DNA of 64,000 nt. Source: Corbicula japonica (taxonomy: Eukaryota; Mollusca; Bivalvia; Venerida; Cyrenidae). The notes beneath the pieces are model-generated. The model had not been told where the DNA came from. It worked only from the letters and a program-made list of their open reading frames with translations, and did not search any database. The stretch spans positions 1,364,001-1,428,000 of the forward strand of contig JAZAYU010000054.1 of NCBI GenBank assembly GCA_038501625.1, written 5' to 3'. The position numbers and the translations under genes are program-made. Each line of letters begins with the position of its first letter. The stretch's first letter is position 1. This document shows, in pieces, positions 37,001-49,000 of the stretch.

Positions 37001-40000
37001 TTATGATCTAAGGCACAGGAGTAAAGGGTCAAATGTACCAACCAGTTCCACTTCTTCCCAGCAACAGTATGGGAGCCTTAGACTTGATGTTGATGATGGC
37101 ATGTTCTAGATCAGTGACCCGGAAGGGAAAGTCCACTTTGGTATCAATGCTCTGTAGCACGTGGCTCACAAGTGTGGAGGAGAACGAGTAGAACTTCAAA
37201 ATGTGGTACTCTGTGTCGTTCGAGCTGGCGGGAGGGAAGAATCGCTGCATGTCCTACAAGAACATTACTAAATCATCAAAACATGATTTATCACTGAATT
37301 ATTTCTGTCATTATGATGCTGGTTAACTGATTTAACTGTATAAACTAGATGGGTGTTCAGTTGAACACTTGTGTCGCCCTCTGGTCCTATCTCGGAATAA
37401 AAATGCAAGTACAAAAAGGGGCATAACTCCATCAAATGTGAAGTTGACCTAAAGAATTTGGCATCATCATGAGCCTGTTGTCATAAGCAATATAATTTGA
37501 AAGTTTGATGTAAAAATATTAAGAAATGGCAAAGTTATAGCCAACGTTAAGTTTTCGTGACGGACCGCCGGACCGCCGGACAAAGCGGTCCCTATGTATC
37601 GCCGTTTCTTCTAAAGGGTGACACAAACAAGAGCTGTCAGAGGAGACAGCATGCTCGACTATTCGAATCATTTGAAACAAATGCAATTTGAAGATTAAAA
37701 CAATAACAACTATGGCCATACATTCATGTGCAATCAGGAAAAATATTTACAAGTGAATGGTACGGGAGAAATTCTTTTCAAATAACAGAAATAATTCCTA
37801 AATGTACCATAAATATTAAACTGAATAGGGGAATAACTATGAAATATTTCTGAATTTGTTAGAAAACTTGTTAGTAATTTTTTATTAGAGACATTTACTT
37901 TTAGTCAAATATCAATCACTTCAGTAATGTTACAGAAAAAGAACTGAAATGAAAATATAATGGTAGTTTGAAGTTGATACCTTAAGTATTTGCAAAGTTA
38001 TCGATGAAGTGCACTTAAGTGAAAATATAAGTGAAACTAGAAATGTGTCCATAGGACACGGATGCCCCGCTATGCATCATTTTCAGACACTCAAGTGCAA
38101 TGATAGGAATAATACGCGATACACTGCCCTTTCATGGTGAACATTTGTGTCAAGTTTTTTTGAAATCCCTCCATTTATGATGAAGTTACAGCCTGGACAA
38201 GAAAATTCTATTTTTGGTAACAGTGACCTTGACCTTGGACCTTCAGGCTTGGGTATTGTGCGGACACACTGCCTTTTCATGAACATTTGTGCAAAGTTAT
38301 TTTAAAATCCTTCCATTTATAACAAAGTAACAGCCAGGACAAGATAATTCTATTTTTAGTAACAGTGACCTTGACCTTTGACCTACAGGCATGGGCATGG
38401 TACGTGACACACCGCCCTGTCATGGTGAACATTTGTGTCAAATTATTTTGAAATCCTTCCATTCATAACAAAGTTACAGCCTGGACAAGAAAATTCTATT
38501 TTTAGTAACAGTGACCTTGACCTTGGATCTACAGGCATGGGTATTGTGCGGACACACCGCCTTGTCATGGTGAACATTTGTGCCAAGATATTTTGAAATC
38601 CCTCCATTCATAACAAAGTAACAGCCTAGACAAGAAAATTCTATTTTTAGCAACAGTGACCTTGACCATTGACATACAGGCTTGGGCATGTACGTGACAC
38701 ACCGTCTTGATATGGTGAACAATTATACCAAGTTATTTAAAAACCCAATAAGAAATAACAAAGTTACAGAGCAGACACGATTTTGCAATAAAATTCTATT
38801 TTTAGTAACAGTGACCTTGACTTTTGACCTACAGGCATGGGTATTGTACGCGACACACCGCCTTGTCATGGTGAACATTTGTGCCAAGTTATTTTGAAAT
38901 CCCTCCATTCATAACGAAGTTAAGGGCCGACTGTATATTTTGCTTAACACAAAATGTAAGCGAAAAAGGGGCATAATTTGAAAAATATTGGAAGAAGGGT
39001 TATGGGTCTTGTTGGTTATGATGTAGATTTTGATGGTAAAAATATATTTCAAGTTTCAAGGCAATATCTCAATTAGTTTTAAAGTTAGAGGCAAAATGCA
39101 TATTTTGCTTGACACAAAATATAAGAAAAAAGGGGCATAACTTGAAATATATTGACAGCAGAGTTATGGGTCTTGTTGGTAATGATGTAGAATTTGATGG
39201 TGAATATATATTCCAAGTTTCAAGTTGATATCTCAAGTAGTTTATAAGTTATGGACCAAAGTGCATATTTTCCTTAACGCAAAATTTAAGTGAAAAAGGG
39301 GCATAACTTGAAAAATATTGGAAGCAGAGTTATGGGTCTTGTTGGTAATGATGTAGAATTTGATGGTGAATATATATTCCAAGTTTCGAGTTGATATCAT
39401 AAGTAGTTTTCAAGTAATGGACCAAAGTGCATTTTTTGTTTAACGGACGCCGACGCCGACACCGACGCCGACACCGGGGCGAGTAGGATAGCTCCCCTAT
39501 TCTTCGAATAGTCGAGCTAAAAATTGGTAATGTGATTTAACCTATGTTCAACAACAAAAGAAGAAACCTGACACTTGAAATCTGAAATCTGACATATCTT
39601 AGATAATCTACCGGGGATCAGATTGATAAGCTATGAGAACTGTTGTTGGAATGAAAACTAAATGTCAGTGCATTTTGCATTTTGATATTTCTTATGCATG
39701 AAACAAGTGTCTAAGTTTTTAGTTTTTATGGAGTGTGCAAAAATGTAGATTTTGTATAGGTATTTCATAGTAGTTCAAATATATAAAGTAACAGGTTTAT
39801 TTTTTGAAGAGTATATGAAATGTGTACAAGTGAAAAACTACAAGATATTACAAAAACTGCTTTTCCTAAACATCTCAAAGGCTTTCATCAACTAGAAGGA
39901 TCTCAAATCTCAAATATTTAAGCAAATATTAGTATCACATGCACAAACTATCAACAGATTGTTGTCGGTCAGCCAGAAATTATGATACCTCTGTCCAATC

Positions 40001-43000
40001 AATTTTATCACTTGATATTTACTTTAGATTTACATTCCCACAAGGGATCCTCTAAGGATCCATGGACTGTAGTAATGGTAAAAAAGCTCTCCCAAATGTA
40101 GATGAACATATTTTTAATGTATTTATACCATGTCCCATTTGTACATCAGATGGCAATGCCTTTCACTTACAACTGCATCTAAGGATTAGAAATAACCTGA
40201 ACACAGATACCCCACCCACCTGATGATGTTGTTCTAGCTCACTGTCTGGTATATCCTCCTCCGCGTACACCATAGGGTACCTCTTCCCAGTATCAAGGGG
40301 CACCTGGGGGTAAGAAATAGCAGATACAATGATACCAACCCACCTGATGATGTTGTTCCAGCTCGCTGTCTGGAATATCCTCCTCAGCATACAGCATGGG
40401 GTACCTTTTACATGAACCGAGGGGCACCTGGGGGTTATCCTTCATCCCGCGTAATTTCTTCTGTATGATGCACTCTTCTCCCCTCTGATGTGACTTCTTG
40501 ATCCTCTGTACACATCTACAAGTTCATTTATTTCTTTCATATAATTATGTTAACATCAAATTTTACTGCTACATATCTACATAAAATTTAAAGCATGCCG
40601 ATTGAGAGAAACGGCCTGTGTGCATTTGACAGCATGTAAGCCTGTTTGTTGAAGCATATTTAAGGCCAATCTGATTGTTCATTATGTTTTTAGTAATGAA
40701 ACAACGTTAAGTTTTCTGGGGCTCTTACCCTGACCAAATAATTCTCCTTAATCCTTTACTACCTGGGATATTACTGTTATCCATGGGCAAACAGTGTTAT
40801 CCAGATCAGCAGTCTGATATCAGTATCTTCACTATTCGCTTTTTGATTCATTAGGTTATCTCTGATCAAGAAGCAATTACTGCAGATCCTGATCAGATGG
40901 CACAGATCTCAGAAAACATTCTTCATGCATATCAGTGATTGAAACAAGAAGGGCATTTGCAGAAATATCCTTTGAGTTTTGGCTAATTCCCTTTAAATTT
41001 TATATGTGGAAGTACTCGCACCCTTTGATTTAAAAAAAAAGTGCTCATTTATTTTCCTTTACTGAAGTAAAGTAAACCCTAAGAAGGCAATCAAGCTTTG
41101 TATTCTATTGTAATAGTTGCATTTGCTGTTCTGAATATTTATTATTCAGTAACAGTTGTAAGTTAATATAGTACTCTTTGACTTTGGTAAAATGCCATTT
41201 GCATCCTAACATTATGGGGTAAATACGCTATGCTTAAAAATCTGCAGAGCTGCAACTGCAGAGTGATTTAACACTGTCATTATTAACCTGTGTATCTTGT
41301 CATGGTCCAGTACAATCTCCCAGACACGAATAATCTCCGAGTAGATTCTGCCACCTCTGACAGGTTGAGTGATCTCCCCTGACGTTGCCTGCAGACGGCG
41401 CTCTGCTGTCTCACTACATCTAGGCGAGAATGCTACAGCAAGTTCCCACAGGATTCTTCTTCCTATAACCAAAGGCTTTAAAGATTCAATGATTGTTTAG
41501 ATTGTTTTTATGTAAAATAAAACTTTTCAGTACCATCTGATTGCAGACCATATACATGTATTTTAAAATAAATTGTTGATCAGGTATTCAATTGATTCCT
41601 TTATAAGTCTTACAGAACTTTTAAGTTTTTAAACTATCCAGATTTGAAAACCTGCATTCTATTAAGTGCACAGTGAAAAAGTCTCACACTGAAAAAGTCT
41701 CACATAGTATTAAGCCTATGAAACAAGCTCTGAACCACTGCATTTACTCCCAGGTACTAACAGGTGCTTTATTTTCCCAGTCATTGCACCAATATCATAA
41801 AATTGACCAATCACAAGCAATGATTTCATGACTTGTTTTGAAATCTCAATTTGAAGATATTTAAATTTCTTAAGACTTTAAGCCTGGATCATTGACTCTC
41901 ACCTTTACTAAACTTTGCTTCAAACAGGTTTAGAGTGGCCGGAACATTCTTCAGTTTCTTACATAGGTGGGGCTGCCAGTCTCCACTGGCTAGGAGCTGG
42001 ATCTTCCGGACTATCCGGCGCTTCAGCTCAGGTATCACGTGTTTGTCCCGCAAGGTTTTCCAGACCTCTGCTGTACACTCCACTTCCCACTCCAGGTTGT
42101 CAAACACCTATCAGACAAACATGTAAAGGAAATAAAGGAGACCATCTCTTAAAATGCTTACAAAATATTGGTGCTGGATGCAAATGCCAAAAAATACTGA
42201 ATAGAAACATTAATTGAAAACAGAGGCTCAATATCAAATAAATTCTTAAGTAATATTGTTAAATTAAATTGTTTTAAATTTGTTGTTAGAAATTTTAGCA
42301 GTATACATGAATTTGTAATATGAGAAAAGTATCAGCATTTCCTGATTTTTTAATATTGTTTTTTGATTCTTGCAGGATGCTAACTTCCAAAACCACTATA
42401 CAAATTTGCAAAATAAATAGTGAAGTATATTATAAATAACTTACATTGGTACTGTAAAACATGCCAAAGTGACACACATCCTTGCAGCAGTTAAGATGGT
42501 AACAATGACATTTGGCAATAATAATGTTTCCAGTATGAAACCAAGTAATAAAAACTATGCTCAACTGTTAAATAAAGCAGTCCTTCATTACAATAAGTCA
42601 ATAAGTACCTGTACATCAATGACATAATCATCTTCAGACTCTTCTTCCTCCTCCTCATCATCACTCTCTTCTATAGATTCCTCTGCATTAACCTTTCTAT
42701 CTATCCCTTCATCTTCATTGTCAACAGTCTTTGTATCTACACCCTCAACGACTTCAACAGCCTCAATGTTTGTATCTACACCCTCAACAACTTCAACAGC
42801 CTTAATGTCTACCTGATCTTCGGCTTCAACCTTATCAGTCGCTTCTTCCATAACTTTCTCTTCCTTTACTTCCTCTATCAAATTTGCCCTGTCTATTAAC
42901 TTGTCATCTGTATGTTCAAAACATGAATTTTCTGTTTTCTTTGACTTGTCATCCTGTGATTCTTGATGTTTTAAATCTCTTTTCTCTTTTAAATCATTGC

Positions 43001-46000
43001 CTTCCTCATGTCTCAAATCTTCATCAACACTCTCTGCTGTATTTACACTGGAATCTAATTCACTCAATGCATCCACAAATTCCTCAATACTGTCATTCAT
43101 TTCTGCATCGCCTTTTTCATTTATTTTATTTCTGACTCTTTCCAATGACAGAGGTCTAGTATTTGTACCAACAAGTCCTGGTTCAGCATCTTTCACTTCA
43201 AACTGTTTCGATTCAGAAGAAATGCTACCAGTTTTACCTCCAAGTGTGTTTCCTTTCTGCAAAGGATCAGACACTTCTTTATTATGAGCCAATTCATCAG
43301 TTGTTTCTGCTACCTGTTTACTGTCTTTAACAAAAGTCTCTAAACTTTGAGTGTCTATCTTGCTACTGAATCTGTCTGAATTAGATAGGTCTTTGGAACC
43401 TGTATCACTGTTCTTGACAGGAATATCTTGGTCTAATTCTTCTTGTTCAGTGTTATTGTCATTTCTCTCAGTTTCTATCACAGGCTTACTGCTTGGAGAC
43501 TGGTCCACTTTGAAGATGGAATGTTTACTGTCTGGTAGCAGCCGGATAAGTTCCTCAATGTGCTTCTTTCTTTGGTCCCTGAGCGACACTGCTTTGGCAA
43601 CTTCAATCACAACCTGGGTATTTGTTTCACTGTCTGCTGGTCGCTGCATCTGGTGAAGATCTTCATCTAATGATGCTGTGCTGTCATCTTTCCTCTGAAC
43701 TTTTGGTCCATGGAGCTGCTCCCTTGACGGTGCTACAGATCTTGCCAATCTCAGATACTGTAATCGCCTATCATTTTTCTTTGTCACATAGTTTAGTGGC
43801 AATTTGCCTTCTTTGTTATAGTAGTTTGCAGACAGATTTTTCTTGCATAGCATTTCTGTCAGTTTAAGGACGTAAGTGCTGAACTTGGCGCGAGCAATCA
43901 GGTGGAAGAGACAGTCACCGTTCTGGTCCAGCTGCTCAGGATCAAGGTGGGGGTAGGCATCAGGGGAACTCTCAAACTGGTCCAGGAGGAACTCCAACAA
44001 TACTTGAGCTGTGGAAAAAAAGATAATATTATTATGAAAATTATAACCAAATGAAGTAAATAAGTAAAATATAAAGTAACAATTTTAGGAATGTAAAAAT
44101 CTGTGCCATGCTATGTTATGTCAAAGACAGAAGGTCATAAGCTTACAAGTGAAACATGGATGTGCAAGCTGATCTAGAGATACTGATCACTTAGTAAAAT
44201 ACGTGAAAAAAAAGTATATATGAAGTAAGGGGTTCATTAATATTTATAGCTATCTAAATGTCAAGAGAAGAAATAATTAACTTGAAAAATCTACAACTAA
44301 ACATTTACGTCATTCAGTTTATTTCCTTTACAAAAAGCTATGGTATAGACCACAAAAAAGCAACATACTCAAACTTACAAACTTAGTATTACTCTTATCA
44401 ATAATATAATTCGGGAAATACTGCTGCTTGTTTCTTTTAAGGAACAATGCATTTTCTGGTTTTGAAAACTGAATTATAATTATTACAACTATATCAAGAT
44501 GCATACATTTTTCCTTCTCCAAGACAATGACCATGGCAGCATGTATAGGTGTGTCACCGTCATACATGGACAGCTTCGTGGTGTCAGCCCCTCGCTTGAC
44601 CAGTTCCGTCAACACCTTGAAATGCTCTTCACTGACAGCACTCTTCACAGCCATCTCCCCATCTGAAAATAGGTTTGTTGGCATTTTTGTAATTCATTTT
44701 CAACTTAGGGGATGTCTTTCAATTTCTTAAACCCTTTACTGCATGGGATATGTCAATTATACAATGGGGAACAGTGTAGATGCTGACTAACAGGATCTAA
44801 CTACATTTAGTCATTAAGTTCTCTCTGACCACAAAGCAAACTGTATAGATTATGATAGATTTTTTCAAACCTCAAAGAAGTGGAATAATTTATATACAAT
44901 GATAGTAACAGATGGTTTTGTAAGCCACAGCTTACCAGCATGTGAGAATACTTACTGTCACTTCCTAAGGTAGCACCACAGTTGAGTAGATTTGAGACAA
45001 TCTGTAGCTTGACTTCCTCGGCAGCTTTCAGGGATGTATCTCTTACTACTGGAACTATCGACAGATTCGAGGCAAACCCTACAACAACAACAACAACAAC
45101 AACAACAGTTGAGTAGATGTCTAGTGTGGCAATGACAGAGAACTGGGAATTACATTACAAAAACAATGATTACTGGTAATTTAAAACTTAACATTTATCT
45201 GGTGAATTGTTGTTTTTAACCCTGCCAGGACATTTAATTGTTTATCAATGTGCTGTTTGCCAGGGAATTTTCTAAGAATTACCGTAAAAGGTATGGAGGC
45301 TATCCTTTTCATTAAAATTTTTTTGCTATAGTTATTTAAGTACATAATGCTCAGAATGGTCTCAGATATTTCAGTGTGAATGGAAAAAAAGCTGTGTGTA
45401 GCTTTTGAGAGAGATAAGGCCATTTAATTTAATGAATTCCCAATATACCTTTGAGCTGATCTGAGCCATGCATATTTCTGAACTTTCTAACGAGCATATC
45501 TAACTGTCTCCACTTATTACTGCTTGCCAAGCCATCAACTATCATGAGGTATGTCTCTCTTCCAACAGACATCAGGCATGGCGGTATCTCTGAAATGTCA
45601 ACAAACTAACTTAACCCTTTCCTGTAGAGACACACCTTTATTGCTAAGGTGAACAGTTTAGATCCAGATCAGCCGGCACGTCCGTGCCGTCTGATCAGGA
45701 TCTAAATTGTTCGCTTTTTGACTCATTAGGTTATTTCTGACCAAAATGTGACCAGTGCAGATCCTGATCAGACGGCACGGATGTGCCGGCTGATCTGGAT
45801 TTACACTGGTCCCACATGCGTAAAAATGTGTATAAATCAAATAAAGGGTTAACTCTTCTCTCAATGAACATGGTTTGATCAAACACCACCTATTGGTATC
45901 ATCCATGTAGAATCTGTACATATATTCCCACCATTTAAGGTTTTGCAGATTTTTATTGTTAAGTAAACATGAATGCAAACAGTATAGACTGTTCTAAATT

Positions 46001-49000
46001 AAGCAAACAAAGGAAGTAACATTCCAAACTATATGCTACATACTGTAAGGTTAACAATGCAGTGAATGTTTCTCACCTGGGTTGTGTGTTTCGGCTAACT
46101 TCTTGATGATTTCAGCCACAGCTTTCTCGCAGACCTTCTCGTGCCGTGAGCCTTTGTGTGTCTGTTTCAGCAACTCTACCATCTTCTCATAGCCTTCCCG
46201 AGGCTCCTCGTGTCCGAAGTGGATTATTCCCTGAGATAACAGGTCGTCACACACGTCACATGACCTCATTGATTTTGCTATAGATGTGGGTGCATTTGTT
46301 TGTCTGACCTCAGTCAGTGGCTGGCTTCTACCCTGAGTTTGTTTTCTGCTCGTCTCCAGAGGTGCTGGTAACTTGGATATATTTTCTGGAATAAACAAAA
46401 CCTAATCTTTTTTTTTTTGGTCAATAACATTAAACATTTTTTTGTGTGTGTTGAAGTTAGTAAACAAGAACGGTCTCTTGTTGCATTTTTTATTTAAGTG
46501 CATCTTCATTAAGAAATAAAGTTCCTCACATAGTTTTGCTGAATCTAAAAATTGGTTTATAATAAAAGTGAAAATTTGAATGATGCAACTATATACCATT
46601 AATTGCATAATAAAGTTCAAACGCTGAAAAAACAAGCTAATTGCATAAGTTAAACTACACATAAAGTTTCATTAAAAACATGAGGTTGCTGTAAAATAGC
46701 ACTAAAATAATGACATGGCACTATTTTATACTATAAAAAATTAAAGGTCCATAATAAAGAAATAAAACTACCAAGCAAGAACATGCTTATAATATGCTGA
46801 TATTAAGTGCATATCGTCTTGTTAGTTAAGCTGCTGATATAGCAGCAATGGATTAGAATTTCAGTTGCCATAAAGCAGCCTGGAAACGAATGGCCCATGT
46901 ATAATACTATACTGTAATTCAAAGGGTCATAACACTGCAAAGTCATCTAACCAGGGCTGAAGGTTATAAAACTGAGATTGGAAACCAGTCTCAAATCTCA
47001 AGCATCTGATTGGCTGAAATGGTGACTGATCAGATGCTTGAGATTTGAGACTGGTTTCTTTGCTCACTTTTAAAACCTTAGGAACAGAACACAGAGATGA
47101 ACACATTTCTTGCTGAAATTTACCTTAAACTGACACTGAATTTCAACTTGCAGTTGTTAAGAAATACTCTATGCCCAAGATCATAAAACTAAATCTAGAA
47201 CAATCGTGAACAGTTGCCATTTCAGTCAATCAAATGCTTGAGATTTAAGACTGGTTTCCAATCATAGTTTCATGATCTTTGGCCTTAGTCAAAAATTTCC
47301 TATATCATGCTATATCTTACTACACAGTCATTCAATGAGCCATAATTCTATGAAAATCTTTCAGCTTAAACATGTAGATAACATGCACATGTCTTGTTGG
47401 TAAAACTTACCATCAAATATCACAGAATTCAGACTGGCAGTTTCTGAGAAATAGCACACAAATGGTCTTATATTATACTATACAGAAAATTACGGGCCAA
47501 TAACTTTGTGAAACAAGATGGCTGATCAGTTCATCACTTGTGTCACCCTTTAGTACAGAAAAGAACAACTTAAGAAATATTAAGAAATGGCCAATGTTCT
47601 GTTTTCATTAGATATCCAAGTGGCATTACATGTATTCTGTCAAATTTAATCTTCACCTAAAGACGTTCGCTACATTATGACTCTGTTGTCATAAGAAATA
47701 TAATTTGAATGACTGGTGAAGAAATGGTCAGGTTACAGCTGACATTAAGTTTTTGTGACAGATACATGTAGACAAAGTGATCACTATGTGTCCCCTCTTT
47801 AAAAGGGCACAAACATCAACTATATTTCGTTTTTTTGTAAAAATTTGTAAATCAATGTAAATGATAAATCACAATGTAAAGCCTTCTTTCCTCTTTAAGC
47901 CATATCTGTGGTAATAAAAAGAGTGCTTAACCATGTTTAACGAGAAACAATGACTAAAATTTAACTTTGTCAGTTCAAAAAGACACACATCGTAAGTAAG
48001 CATGTACCTTTGTTGTACATGGCCATCCTGAGCACTTCATGACTTTGTGTCTCCTCCGCCGGCAGATAGTCTTTTGCCAGAAGTTTGCTGTTATTCCTAC
48101 GGTTTGGATCCACATCACACTTCAGCAATAAGATGATTATGTCATATCTGCAAAATAATATAAACCCATTACTCCATTTCATATCTGTTTTAAAGAATGT
48201 GCGACCATTGCAGACCAAGATCAGCTGGCATTCTATGGTGCATTTTTTGATACATGCATGTCAAATCAATTGGAAACAGGTTTGTATGACTGTCCTCGCT
48301 TGCGTTAGATGTCTGAGAGATTATATGTTAGAAATAATTATGATTTGTTTATCATTTAATGCGAACAAAATGTGAATCATGTTCTCTTGTTAACATCTCC
48401 ATGCACAGTTTTTAAATCATGTCAGTGTATACAGTATATACTGGTGACCAGTGCCCAAGGTTATAAAACTGAGCAAAGAAAGCAGTCTCAAATCTCAAGC
48501 ATCTGATTGGCTGAAATGACGACTGGTCGCCATTTCAGCCAATCAGATGGTTGAGATTTGAGACCGGTTTCCATGCTCAGCTTTATAACCTTCAACCCAG
48601 GACCTTGAGAAGTTGTGCTCATTATGATGTATGTGTCACAATATATTTGAAAATGTCTCCATACATAAACAAGTTACAGTTATGATATGAAAACTTGATG
48701 CAGTCTATTTTAAGTACATCAGACCTTAAACTTGAGTGTAAACTCTATTTTGTGCACATAAAATCATCTTGTTAACATGCACAGTTGTGCCAAGATGATC
48801 TGTGTGGTTTTGTGCAGTATATCCGAAGGGTGTACCTTTTTTTCATATCAACAGCTTTCTCTTTCGTTGCAGCATGTAAGACAGTGTTGTTATTGTTGTC
48901 CAACTTGTGCTGGTCCGTGTCACTATGACGACAGAACTGTTTAAGCAGATACTGCAGCAGGCTCAGATTCCGACCTAAAAAACAGTGACAGAATAAAATT

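Noticed and set aside
40344..40505. Use of the first AG (exon 13 starting at 40505)
   Set aside because: It would break the frame with exon 12; the AG two bases further on restores the split Arg codon and the conserved sequence.
42884..43867. Plus-strand open frames opposite exon 10
   Set aside because: Antisense of the acidic low-complexity exon; they vanish when the exon's codon structure is taken into account.
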